This document shows, one piece after another, positions 43,713 to 52,662 of a stretch of DNA of 64,000 nt. Origin of the DNA: Bacteroidales bacterium (GTDB lineage: Bacteria; Bacteroidota; Bacteroidia; Bacteroidales; UBA932); contig JAGBAO010000014.1 of assembly GCA_017938925.1 (NCBI GenBank), forward strand, positions 1 to 64,000, read 5' to 3'. The notes under the pieces are model-generated. The model was given only the letters and a program-made list of their open reading frames with translations. It was not told the DNA's origin and ran no database searches. A program made the position numbers and the translations under genes. How positions within the stretch are numbered: position 1 is the stretch's first letter; each line of letters opens with the position of its first letter.

Positions 43713-45335
43713 ATGAAGAGGAAAATATATATGCTCATGGCTGCGGCCATGTTTTTTATGGCGGGAGTGACCGCCGAGGGACAGTCAAAGGGGTTCAGAT
43801 TAGGACAATGGTCCGAGATTCATAATGCCATCGTGATGGAGCTGAACCGCTCGTATGTGGATTCGCTGCCGGTGGACAGGATCATGAGGGCCGGGGTGGA
43901 TGCCATGCTGGAGGAACTGGACCCATATACCGTCTATATTCCTGAGGAGGAGAACGAGGACCTGCAGATGATGCTTTCCAAGACGTATGGAGGCATCGGC
44001 GCGATCATCCACAAGAAGAAGGATGAGAATGTGATCATAAACGAGCCTTATGCCGGCTCCCCTGCCCAGAAGTACGGACTCCAGTGCGGAGACGAGATCC
44101 TTCAGATCGACGGTCTGCCGACCAAGGGGCTGGAGACAAAGGAGAGCAGCGACCGCATGAAGGGCAAGCCCGGCACCACCGTGGTGTTCAAGGTGAAGAA
44201 GGTGCGCACGGGTGACACTCTCGATATCCCCGTCGTGCGCGAAAGAATCCATTTCCCGGACATAGAATATGCAGGGATGCTGGACGACACCACCGGATAT
44301 ATCCTCCAGAGCGGATTCACCGAGAATGTTTCAAACGATCTGCGTGCCAAGTTCCTTGACCTCAAGAAGCAGGGTATGAGGCGTTTCGTCCTTGACCTCA
44401 GGGGCAACGGAGGCGGACTTATGAGCGAAGCCATAGGCATCGTGTCGCTGTTCGTTCCGAAGGGCTCTCTTGTGGTGACCGCCAAGGGAAACACCAAGGA
44501 CTCGATCAAGGAATATCATACAACCGCTGAGCCTGTGGACACGGAGATTCCGATGATCGTCCTCATAGATTCAGGATCGGCATCGTCGTCTGAAATCGTG
44601 TCCGGAGCCCTCCAGGACATGGACAGGGCGACCATCATGGGCAAGCGCAGTTACGGAAAGGGACTCGTGCAGTCTATCAGACCTCTGCCATACAACGGAC
44701 AGATGAAGATCACCACCTCGAAATACTACACTCCAAGCGGACGCTGCGTCCAGGCGATAGACTATGCCAACAGGAACGATGACGGAAGCGTGGGACATAT
44801 CCCTGACTCTCTGACCAGAGAGTTCAAGACAGCTGCCGGAAGGACGGTGCGTGACGGCGGCGGAATCACCCCGGATGTGGACATAGAGGTGCCGCAGTAC
44901 AGCCGCCTTGTATATTCACTCGTGCTGGGAGGCGTCATCGACCAGTATGTAATCAATTACGCACGAGGTCACGAATCGATTCCCGCAGTTGATGATTTCC
45001 ATTTCACCGACGAGGATTTCGAAGATTTCATTGCCTTTGCCAGAACTCAGGAGTTCGACTACCGCAGCAGTGCGAAGACCTATTATGACCAGATGAAGAA
45101 GGAACTGGAGAAGGACGGTCTGGCAGATGCCATGTCTGACGAGCTCAAGGCGATGGAAAAGGCTCTGGAGATGGATAAGGAGAGGTTCATCCGCCTGAAG
45201 AAGGAGGAGATCGTTCCGTTCATCGAGGAGGAGATCGCGACACGCTACTGGTTCCAGGAGGCCGGTGTCAAGGTGCGTCTGAGGTATGACGAGCAGCTGA
45301 AGAAGGCTCTTGTCTCTCCTCTGATTGTAAAATGA
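43713..45335 (+). CDS. C-terminal processing peptidase (S41, CtpA/Prc-like)
   Basis: 540 aa. Signal peptide (ending TAEGQS), a helical N-terminal region, PDZ domain (about 88-165, 'GGIGAIIHKKKDENVIINEP') and the S41 catalytic domain. Its serine is S291 in DSGSASSSEIVSGAL and its lysine K316 in KRSYGKGLVQS. A ~150-residue C-terminal helical domain ends 'RYDEQLKKALVSPLIVK'. It is a periplasmic protease that trims protein C-termini. The TGA stop overlaps an ATG (ATGA) of the following HAD frame, so the two genes are co-transcribed. Confidence 0.93.
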   Translation: MKRKIYMLMAAAMFFMAGVTAEGQSKGFRLGQWSEIHNAIVMELNRSYVDSLPVDRIMRAGVDAMLEELDPYTVYIPEEENEDLQMMLSKTYGGIGAIIHKKKDENVIINEPYAGSPAQKYGLQCGDEILQIDGLPTKGLETKESSDRMKGKPGTTVVFKVKKVRTGDTLDIPVVRERIHFPDIEYAGMLDDTTGYILQSGFTENVSNDLRAKFLDLKKQGMRRFVLDLRGNGGGLMSEAIGIVSLFVPKGSLVVTAKGNTKDSIKEYHTTAEPVDTEIPMIVLIDSGSASSSEIVSGALQDMDRATIMGKRSYGKGLVQSIRPLPYNGQMKITTSKYYTPSGRCVQAIDYANRNDDGSVGHIPDSLTREFKTAAGRTVRDGGGITPDVDIEVPQYSRLVYSLVLGGVIDQYVINYARGHESIPAVDDFHFTDEDFEDFIAFARTQEFDYRSSAKTYYDQMKKELEKDGLADAMSDELKAMEKALEMDKERFIRLKKEEIVPFIEEEIATRYWFQEAGVKVRLRYDEQLKKALVSPLIVK

Positions 45336-45382
45336 CCCGGCATGAATTAAACGACAGGATGGTCATAAAACAAACTGAAGGC

Positions 45383-46030
45383 ATGGAGCTTAAGACAGCA
45401 TTGTTTGACTTTGACGGTGTGATCATGGACACCGAGCACTTGTACACCGAATTCTGGAGCATGCTCGGAGAGGAATATCTCGGGCTGGAAGATTTCGGCC
45501 ACACCATCAAAGGCCAGACACTGATCCAGATATTCGAGAAGTATTTCGAAGGAATGGATGCCCAGAAAGCGGAGATTGTTCCCAGACTCAACGAATTCGA
45601 GCGGACCATGCCGTTCGAATATATCCCGGGTGCACTTGAATTCATGAAGAAGCTCAAGAAAGCAGGAGTTCCGATTGCCATCGTGACCAGTTCAAACGAC
45701 GCCAAGATGGAAAAGGTCTATAAGGTGCATCCCGAACTGCTCGAGCTGGCCGACGCCATACTCACCAGCGAGCATTTCTCAAAGTCCAAGCCTGATCCCG
45801 AATGCTTCCTGAACGCCATGGAAAGACTGGGAGGCAGACCGGAGACCACAGTGGTCTTCGAAGACTCCCTCCACGGTATTGCAGCCGGACGCGCCTCCGG
45901 AGCCTATGTCGTGGGACTCGCAACATCCTTCCCGCGCGAGGTGATAGAACCTCTGTGCGACATGGTGATTGAAGATTTCTGCTACATGGCGACTGAAGAC
46001 TTCACCTCGTTATCCCAGCGCGACTCATAA
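45383..46030 (+). CDS. HAD-superfamily phosphatase/phosphoglucomutase-like hydrolase
   Basis: 215 aa from ATG 45383, preceded by GAAGG. A start at 45332, overlapping the protease stop as ATGA, adds 17 unconserved residues and remains possible. HAD motif I is FDFDGVIMDTE (nucleophile D9, acid D11), motif II 'IVTSSN', motif III 'SKPDPECF' and motif IV 'VVFEDSLHGIAAG'. The alpha-helical cap between motifs I and II is typical of beta-phosphoglucomutase and sugar-phosphate phosphatases (subfamily IA). The substrate is unknown. A beta-phosphoglucomutase role would connect with maltose use, but that is speculation. Confidence 0.85.
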   Translation: MELKTALFDFDGVIMDTEHLYTEFWSMLGEEYLGLEDFGHTIKGQTLIQIFEKYFEGMDAQKAEIVPRLNEFERTMPFEYIPGALEFMKKLKKAGVPIAIVTSSNDAKMEKVYKVHPELLELADAILTSEHFSKSKPDPECFLNAMERLGGRPETTVVFEDSLHGIAAGRASGAYVVGLATSFPREVIEPLCDMVIEDFCYMATEDFTSLSQRDS

Positions 46031-46108
46031 CTCACTAACCGCCAGCAAGATAAACAACGAACTAGCTATCTTTGCCATGCTAGCCATACCATTTTATTTG
46101 CTTTGAGG

Positions 46109-46282
46109 CCATCAGGCAGAGAATTGCCCCAAAGTCTGCCTGTCGGTCCTAAAAACCCATCTTTCGGCCTAGTTTCGGGCACCGACAGGCGCCTTTCAGC
46201 ACTTTTCTCTGCCTGTCGGTCCTAAGAAGAGACAAAATGACACCGTCAGGCAGGAAATCAGTCATTTTCCCGCCTGACGGTG
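46109..46282. repeat. ACCGACAGGC-family hairpins, locus 2 (three hairpins)
   Basis: Hairpins at 46109-46147, 46181-46220 (ACCGACAGGC with GCCTGTCGGT) and 46242-46282 (ACCGTCAGGC with GCCTGACGGT). The first 114 bases (46109-46222) match 52391-52504 with only two differences. The last hairpin lies before the oprM-type gene's stop and may end its transcript. Confidence 0.85.
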
Positions 46283-46334
46283 CTGTATGGAGGTTCTGGT
46301 GAGGGGAAGCACCTATTTCATTTGCGACACGGTG

Positions 46335-47714
46335 CTATTCCTGGCCGCCGCCGAGGGCACGGTAGAGGGTGACCACGGCAGAGATCTTCTCGAAGGTGTC
46401 CTGGGCCTGTGAGGTCTGGGCCTGCAGGAGAGACTGCTGGGCGGTGAGGACCTCCAGATAGGTGGTGGAGGTGTACTGCATCAGTTTTTCGGTCTTGGTC
46501 AGGGCCGTCTGAAGGGCCTCGACCTGCCTGTTTCTCCACTGCTCCTTGGCAAGAGCCGTCTGGTACTGGGTCAGGGCGTTGTTCACCTCTGCTCCTGCAT
46601 CCAGGACAGTCTGCTGGAATGCGAGGACTGCCGCTTCCTGATCGGCACGGGCTATCTTCACCTTTCCGCGAAGGGCACCGGCATTGAATATCGGCTGGAA
46701 GAGGGATCCCGCAGCATTCATCAGAAGACCGGAAGGGTCCATCACCGTGCTGCCGAGATTATTGGTCCACCCGAGGACTCCGCTCAGGGAGAGCGACGGA
46801 TAGAGGTCTGCACGGGCCACATTCACTGCGTAGTATGCGGCAGCAAGATTATTCTCCGCTGCGCGGACATCCGGACGGCGTGAAAGAAGGGCTGCAGGGA
46901 CCCCTGTCGCCAACTGGTCAGGGAAGACCGCCGACGAGAGTTTTCCGCGATGGATGGAGCGAGGTGTCTGGCAAAGGGTCACGGACATGGAGTTCTCCAG
47001 TTCGTTTATCGCCTTCCTTATGTCCTCGACCGCTGCCTCCACCTGATACCAGGCGCCTTCCATCTGGGCCACAGCCACTTCGTTGCCCATTCCGGCACCG
47101 ACCATGGCACGCAGCACACGTACGCTCTCGGAGAACTTCTCGCAAGTCTGCTTCGCTATCCTCAACTGCTCGTCCAGCATCAGGAGAGTGTAGTACTGGG
47201 TCGCTACGCCGGCAATGAGTCCTGTCCTTGCAGCCTGTTCATAATCCTGAGCCATAGCTGCGGCGGACTGCGCCTGACGCTTTGCATTTGTCTTTCCTCC
47301 GAAGATGTCTATTTCCCAGGACGCTGCAACAGGGACTGTATATGTCCAGCCTGCTCCGGTGGTGACATTCTCGAAGTTATTGAATCCGCTCACGGCACCT
47401 TCCGGAGCGAAGTTTATGGACGGGAGATAGTCCAGACGGGCTATCTTCAGTCCGGTCATCGCCTGCTCCACCCTCAGACGGGCAGTACGCAGGTCAGTGT
47501 TTCTGGCCAGAGCGCTGTCGATCAGCACCTGGAGCTGAGGGTCCGTGAAGAGTTCCCTCCAGCCCAGATCGGCAATCGAAGACGTATCAGCGGTCTGAAA
47601 CCTCTCCCCGAACAGGGAATCGGTCACGACCTCAGCCGGCCTCTCATATTTCTTATATATTCCGCAGCCAGTGACCATCATCACCGCCACCAACATCATT
47701 ACTATTCTTTTCAT
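46335..47714 (-). CDS. RND efflux outer-membrane channel lipoprotein (OprM/NodT type)
   Basis: 459 aa from ATG 47714 (MKRIVMMLVAVMMVTGC, Cys17 lipobox). It has two OEP domains with the repeated pattern 'DLGWRELFTDPQLQVLIDSALARN...DLRTARLRVEQA' and 'VPAALLSRRPDVRAAENNLAAA', both hallmarks of OprM-like trimers. It forms the exit duct of a tripartite pump with the AcrB- and AcrA-type proteins encoded upstream (47902, 51126). It is separated from acrB by 187 bases with a complex hairpin cluster, which may lower its expression relative to the pump. Confidence 0.92.
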   Translation of the reverse strand: MKRIVMMLVAVMMVTGCGIYKKYERPAEVVTDSLFGERFQTADTSSIADLGWRELFTDPQLQVLIDSALARNTDLRTARLRVEQAMTGLKIARLDYLPSINFAPEGAVSGFNNFENVTTGAGWTYTVPVAASWEIDIFGGKTNAKRQAQSAAAMAQDYEQAARTGLIAGVATQYYTLLMLDEQLRIAKQTCEKFSESVRVLRAMVGAGMGNEVAVAQMEGAWYQVEAAVEDIRKAINELENSMSVTLCQTPRSIHRGKLSSAVFPDQLATGVPAALLSRRPDVRAAENNLAAAYYAVNVARADLYPSLSLSGVLGWTNNLGSTVMDPSGLLMNAAGSLFQPIFNAGALRGKVKIARADQEAAVLAFQQTVLDAGAEVNNALTQYQTALAKEQWRNRQVEALQTALTKTEKLMQYTSTTYLEVLTAQQSLLQAQTSQAQDTFEKISAVVTLYRALGGGQE

Positions 47715-47810
47715 AAATCTGCTATATATCATTTCTCACCCACGTTTCTCACCTTGAGATGAAGAGTGACAATCTCTCAAGATGAAGGGGAGCCAGACTG
47801 ATTTAGGGAT

Positions 47811-47873
47811 GGCATGTAAGCGACATGCCACCCCCGGCTAGGGGGTGCCTGCCGTAGGCAGGCGGGGGTCGCT
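47811..47873. repeat. Nested hairpin cluster inside the efflux operon
   Basis: GGCATGT/ACATGCC (47811-47829), CACCCCC/GGGGGTG and GCCTGCC/GGCAGGC follow each other. An outer pair AGCGAC (47819-47824) with GTCGCT (47868-47873) could close the last two into a three-way junction. The tail ATGCCACCC repeats at 47826 and 47877. The remainder of 47715-47901 holds nothing recognisable. Confidence 0.6.
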
Positions 47874-47901
47874 GTAATGCCACCCGAAATCAGTCGATAC
47901 G

Positions 47902-50900
47902 TCATAACCTCACAGTATTATCCACTTCACCCTTCCCTCTCTTCATCTCCCTGACCTCCTCAATCTCCCTCTGAATCTGCCAATCCCCCCTCTCAAACTC
48001 TTCCGGCTTGAACCTCTCCTCGATCCACTTGAAGACCACAAAGAGCGACGGCACAAGAAAGAGCAGCACAAGGGTACCCACAAGCATACCTCCCACTGCA
48101 CCTGTTCCCAGCGACGAGTTTCCGTTTGCACCCACGCCATTGGAGAACATCAGAGGAATCATACCGAACACCATCGTCAGGGCAGTCATGAGGATAGGAC
48201 GAAGACGCACCTTCGCCGCACCCACAGCCGCCTGGGTCAGGCTCATTCCTGCCTTGCGGCGCTGACCTGCATACTCGGTGATGAGGATGGCTGTCTTGGC
48301 AAGGAGTCCGATGAGCATGATGACTCCGGTCTGGAGGTAGATATTATTTTCAAGTCCGAAGAACTTGGCGAACAGGAAGGATCCCATGATGCCGCAAGGC
48401 ACGGATATGATCACGGCGAGCGGAATCAGGAAACTCTCATAGAAGGCACAGAGGATCAGATATATAAGGACTATACATATTATATATATGATCATCGAGC
48501 TGCTAGCCGAACGTGCCTCCTCACGGGTGATACCTCCGAACTCGAAGCCGAAGCCTCGCGGAAGCACCTGCTCCGCCACCTCGTTGATGGCGCGGATGGC
48601 ATCTCCGGACGAATATCCCGGAGCCGCAGAGCCGTTGACAGCTATGGAGTTATACATATTGAATCTCGCCAGGGACTGCGCTCCATAGACCTTTGTGAGT
48701 TCCACGAACTGAGACAGAGGAGCCATCTGGCCGTTGTCCATACGCACATGGATCCTGTTCAGGGTCTCAGGCGACATCCTGTACTGAGGAGCAGCCTGAA
48801 TCATCACGCGGTACACGTGGGAGAAGCGGTTGATGTTGGACACATACTGGCCTCCGTAATAGCCTCCGAGTGTCGCAAGCACGGTTGCCGGAGAGACTCC
48901 TGCCCTCTTGCACCTTGCCGCATCCACATCCACGACATACTGCGGGAAGTTAGGGTTGAAGGACGTATATGCCATGGCAATCTCCGGACGCTGGTTCAGG
49001 GCTCCAAGGAACTGCTGCGCAACTGAGTAGAACTCCTGCACATCCCCGCCGAGCTTGTCCTGAAGGTGCATCTCGAAACCATTGGTGGTACCGTATCCCA
49101 TGATCACAGGAGGTGCCATAGGGATGATCTGTGCATCCTTGATGTCGGCTGTGCGTGCCATAATATCCCCAATGATGGCGTCCACCTTGTTTTCGTCTCC
49201 AGGCCTTTCGCTCCAGTTCTTAAGACGGAGGATGAGCTGGGCATATGGAGTACCCTCTCCTGCGATCATTCCATATCCCGAAACCGCCGCACATAGTTCT
49301 ATATTCTTCATTCCGTCAAGCCTTGCATTCACTTCGCGCAAGGTCCTGTCGGTGTTCTCGAGCGAGCTTCCCGGAGGCATGGTAACGTCCACCATGATGG
49401 TTCCCATATCCTCGTTCGGCACCAGACCGGTTGGGGTTGTGATCATGAGCCACACGAGAAGTCCTATACATACTGCAACCACAGCCCACATCGTCTTCTT
49501 GTGGCGGATGAAATAGATCACTCCGAACTTGTAGTGGTTAACGATGGCGTTGAAACCCACCGTGAACCTCTCTCTGAACCTGTTGGAGAAGGTGTCCTTG
49601 ACCTTTCCGTCCTCACCCACATACGGTTTCATAAGCAAGGCGCAGAGAGCTGGAGAGAGCGTGAGGGCGGTCACCGCGGATATACCCACAGCTACTGCCA
49701 TGGTGATACCGAACTGGGTGTAGAAGATTCCCGAAGTACCTCCTGTCATGGAAACCGGGATGAACACCGCCATGAAGACCAGAGTCGAGGTAATGATGGC
49801 GGACATAATGCCGTTCATCGCGTCGTTGGTCGCATGGTATGAAGACCTGTATCCCACCTCGAAACGGGCCTGGACAGCCTCCACGACCACTATGGCGTTG
49901 TCGCACACCGTTCCGATGGCGAGCACAAGGGCGAAGAGGGTCAGCAGGTTGATGGTGAATCCCGCAACCGCCATGAATGCGAAGGTTCCCACGAGGGACA
50001 CCACGATCGCAATGGTCGGGATCAGGGTGGCACGAAGGTCCTGAAGGAAGAAATACACCACCAGCACCACAAGGATGAAGGCTATGATGAGTGACTTGAA
50101 GACCTCTTCCATAGAGGCATAGAGGAAGTCGTTCACTGACATAAGGGTGTCGATTTCAACATCTTCCGGCAGGTCCTTGCTCGCATTTTCGATGAGTTCG
50201 TCGATGCTGTTGACCACCTCTGTGGCATTGGATCCTGCGATCTGGAAGACCATGAGCTGGATGCCCGGATGGCCATTCAGACGGGAGTTATATCCATACG
50301 ACTCGATGCCGAGTTCGGTCTTGGCAACATCCTTCAGACGAAGCACCTCACCGTCTGGCAGGGCCGCGATGACGATCTCGTCAAATTCCTCCGGAGTCAT
50401 CTTGCGTCCGCGGTACTTCATCGTATATTCATATGTCGAGCCTGAACTTTCTCCGAAGGAGCCGGTCGCCGCCTCGATGTTCTGCTCCGCAAGCACTCCG
50501 GCTATATCGGACGGAATGAGATGGTGACGGGCCATTGCTGTCGGGTCGAACCATATTCTCATCGAATACTGGGCACCGAGCAGGACGACGTCTCCCACAC
50601 CCTTGATTCGCTTGAGTTCGGGCTCGATGTTCAGTTTCATGTAGTTGGCGAGGAAACGCTCGTCGTATGTTCCGTTCGGACTGTGGATATCCACGATCTT
50701 AAGCATGGATGTCTGCCTCTTGATGACGGTCACACCGATTCGTGTAACCTCCTGAGGGAGAGAGCCTAAGGCCATGGACACACGGTTCTGGACATTGACG
50801 GTGGCCATGTCCGGGTCGGTTCCCTGACGGAAATATATGTTGATCGACACCGAGCCGTTGTTGTTGGAGGTGGACTTCATGTAGTCCATGTTCTCCACTC

Positions 50901-51114
50901 CGTTGATGGACTCCTCGAGAGGGGCGATCACTGATTTCTGGATGGTCTCGGCACTGGCTCCCGGATACTGGGTCATCACCATTACTGTTGGAGGAGCGAT
51001 GTCAGGATACTGCTCGATAGGCAGGGTCGCCAGACCGATGCAGCCCGCCAGGACTATGACTATCGAGATCACGCTCGACAGCACGGGGCGGTCTATGAAT
51101 ACCTTTAACTTCAT
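47902..51114 (-). CDS. RND multidrug efflux pump, HAE1 family (AcrB-like)
   Basis: 1070 aa. Starts with 'VFIDRPVLSSVISIVIVLAG', the usual first membrane segment of HAE1 pumps. It has 12 membrane helices in two halves, two large periplasmic loops, the helix-4 'GTVCDNAIVVVEAVQ' with its proton-relay aspartate, and 'GGTSGIFYTQFGITMAVAVG'. It pumps amphiphilic drugs, bile salts or dyes out, driven by protons. It lies 11 bases after the acrA stop. The C-terminal 40 residues are charged and variable. Confidence 0.95.
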   Translation of the reverse strand: MKLKVFIDRPVLSSVISIVIVLAGCIGLATLPIEQYPDIAPPTVMVMTQYPGASAETIQKSVIAPLEESINGVENMDYMKSTSNNNGSVSINIYFRQGTDPDMATVNVQNRVSMALGSLPQEVTRIGVTVIKRQTSMLKIVDIHSPNGTYDERFLANYMKLNIEPELKRIKGVGDVVLLGAQYSMRIWFDPTAMARHHLIPSDIAGVLAEQNIEAATGSFGESSGSTYEYTMKYRGRKMTPEEFDEIVIAALPDGEVLRLKDVAKTELGIESYGYNSRLNGHPGIQLMVFQIAGSNATEVVNSIDELIENASKDLPEDVEIDTLMSVNDFLYASMEEVFKSLIIAFILVVLVVYFFLQDLRATLIPTIAIVVSLVGTFAFMAVAGFTINLLTLFALVLAIGTVCDNAIVVVEAVQARFEVGYRSSYHATNDAMNGIMSAIITSTLVFMAVFIPVSMTGGTSGIFYTQFGITMAVAVGISAVTALTLSPALCALLMKPYVGEDGKVKDTFSNRFRERFTVGFNAIVNHYKFGVIYFIRHKKTMWAVVAVCIGLLVWLMITTPTGLVPNEDMGTIMVDVTMPPGSSLENTDRTLREVNARLDGMKNIELCAAVSGYGMIAGEGTPYAQLILRLKNWSERPGDENKVDAIIGDIMARTADIKDAQIIPMAPPVIMGYGTTNGFEMHLQDKLGGDVQEFYSVAQQFLGALNQRPEIAMAYTSFNPNFPQYVVDVDAARCKRAGVSPATVLATLGGYYGGQYVSNINRFSHVYRVMIQAAPQYRMSPETLNRIHVRMDNGQMAPLSQFVELTKVYGAQSLARFNMYNSIAVNGSAAPGYSSGDAIRAINEVAEQVLPRGFGFEFGGITREEARSASSSMIIYIICIVLIYLILCAFYESFLIPLAVIISVPCGIMGSFLFAKFFGLENNIYLQTGVIMLIGLLAKTAILITEYAGQRRKAGMSLTQAAVGAAKVRLRPILMTALTMVFGMIPLMFSNGVGANGNSSLGTGAVGGMLVGTLVLLFLVPSLFVVFKWIEERFKPEEFERGDWQIQREIEEVREMKRGKGEVDNTVRL

Positions 51115-51125
51115 GGGGACCTCCT

Positions 51126-52262
51126 TTATTTAGATTCGCTCAACTCGCTGCGCTCGCTCGGAATGACAGTCTGGCCTTCACGGACCATGCCGACGCCCTC
51201 GGCGACAATGACATCTCCTGCCGAGAGACCGGCCTTCACTACATATCCCTTGCCGTCATCGGTGAGTTTCACACCCTGGAGGTGGGTCAGGACGGCTTTG
51301 CCGTCAACGACCTTATATACACAGACAATGTCCTGCATCTCGAAAGTAGCCCTGCACGGAACCACGATACTGCTGTCCAGCGTCCTTGCCAGGATGATGT
51401 TTCCCGACGCGCCGCTGTGCAGGATGCCGCCCTCGTTAGGGAAGACTGCACGCACCGACACGCTTCCGGTGCGAGGGTCAATCACTCCGCTGATGGTCTC
51501 GATATATCCTTCCTCACCGTAGAATGAGCCGTCTGCAAGCTGAAGTTTCACTGGCGGAAGGCTTGCAAGCACCTCCTGCATCGACCCGTGCTCGGCGGTC
51601 AGACCGAGAAGCTGGATCTCTGAAATCGAATAATAGACATACATCTGGGAGTTGTCGGACACTGTGGTCAGAGGCTGCGGGATTGCCGGCGAGACGAGGG
51701 CACCAGCACGGAACGGAATGGTACCCACGACTCCATCCACAGGGCTGAGGACCTGGGTGTAGGTCATGTTGTTCTCTGCTGTGACAAGCTGAGCCTCAGC
51801 CTGGGCGAGTCCTGCCTTCGCTGTAAGGAGCTGATTCTTGCTTGTGAGCAGATCGAACTCCGAGATCACCTTCTCCTCGAAGAGCTTCACACGGCTGTCA
51901 TACACCAGCTGAGCCGTAGCCACACCGGCATTCGCAGCCTCCACATTGGCCTGAGCCATCTGAAGGGCGGCCTTGAACGGCACCTGGTCGATGATGAAGA
52001 GTGACTGTCCTTTCTTCACGCGCTGTCCCTCCTTCACACACACCTTTGAGATTGTGCCCGAAACCTGCGGGAATATCGCAATATCCTGACGTCCTTCGAT
52101 GGATGCCGGATAGGTCTCGGACAGAATTGTCTGAGTCGCTTCGACCGTCATCATCTTGTGAGCCGAAGCCTGATTCTGGTGGCCCTGCTGCTGATTCCGG
52201 CCACAACTGACACTAAAAAAGGCAGCAATCAAAGTTGCTGCAATCACTGATAATTTTTTCAT
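51126..52262 (-). CDS. RND periplasmic adaptor (AcrA-like membrane-fusion lipoprotein) with repeat-derived C-terminus
   Basis: 378 aa from ATG 52262. Lipobox SVSC (Cys18), then the lipoyl/hairpin/lipoyl/beta-barrel order: 'IFPQVSGTISKVCVKEGQRV', a coiled-coil hairpin (about 95-160), 'VLSPVDGVVGTIPFRAGALV' and the barrel '...GVIDPRTGSVSVRAVFPNEG'. It links the pump to the outer-membrane channel. The last residues VIPSERSELSESK are encoded by 51126-51167, which reads as a GTCATTCCGAGCGAGCGCAG-type genomic repeat. The native end was therefore probably replaced or extended by repeat insertion. Confidence 0.93.
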   Translation of the reverse strand: MKKLSVIAATLIAAFFSVSCGRNQQQGHQNQASAHKMMTVEATQTILSETYPASIEGRQDIAIFPQVSGTISKVCVKEGQRVKKGQSLFIIDQVPFKAALQMAQANVEAANAGVATAQLVYDSRVKLFEEKVISEFDLLTSKNQLLTAKAGLAQAEAQLVTAENNMTYTQVLSPVDGVVGTIPFRAGALVSPAIPQPLTTVSDNSQMYVYYSISEIQLLGLTAEHGSMQEVLASLPPVKLQLADGSFYGEEGYIETISGVIDPRTGSVSVRAVFPNEGGILHSGASGNIILARTLDSSIVVPCRATFEMQDIVCVYKVVDGKAVLTHLQGVKLTDDGKGYVVKAGLSAGDVIVAEGVGMVREGQTVIPSERSELSESK

Positions 52263-52282
52263 CCGTTTTAATTTTTGCGCGG

Positions 52283-52290
52283 CAAAAGTA
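52283..52290 (-). promoter_or_regulatory. Predicted -7 box of the efflux operon
   Basis: TACTTTTG on the minus strand, exact TAnnTTTG match, 21 bases upstream of the acrA start and preceded by a T-rich stretch. The leader would be only about 15 bases. No clear -33 element. Confidence 0.5.
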
Positions 52291-52390
52291 TACAAAAAAA
52301 CGACAAGTTGTGACCTCTGAAAATTCAAAAAAAATGCATTTTTTGCTCAGAAATTTCTGAGTATCCCGGAAAAGCACCGGCCATTTCTGA

Positions 52391-52504
52391 CCATCAGGCA
52401 GAGAATTGCCCCAAAGTCTGCCTGTCGGTCCTAAAAACCCATCTTTCGGCCTAGTTTCGGGCACCGACAGGCGCCTTTTAGCTCTTTTCTCTGCCTGTCG
52501 GTCC
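52391..52504. repeat. Paired ACCGACAGGC-family hairpins, locus 3
   Basis: Begins CCATCAGGCAGAGAATTGCC and ends CTGCCTGTCGGTCC. It differs from 46109-46222 at only two of 114 positions. It sits between the divergent efflux and GH53 genes; the rest of 52505-52628 shows nothing recognisable. Confidence 0.85.
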
Positions 52505-52628
52505 CGCAGGGCTACAGATTGTGAGTTCTGCTTCCTTTCCGCCTATATTCTTGCATTTCTGCACCAGACATTTTAGCGCCGAGACCAAAAATATGACGAA
52601 AAAAATCGGCGTATCCGAGGAATATTTT

Positions 52629-52636
52629 TAAATTTG
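52629..52636 (+). promoter_or_regulatory. Predicted -7 box of the GH53 operon
   Basis: TAAATTTG, an exact TAnnTTTG match, 27 bases upstream of the ATG at 52663. No convincing -33 element 24 bases upstream, so the call is weak. Confidence 0.35.
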
Positions 52637-52662
52637 TGGGATTTGGAATTTATTTGAATACC

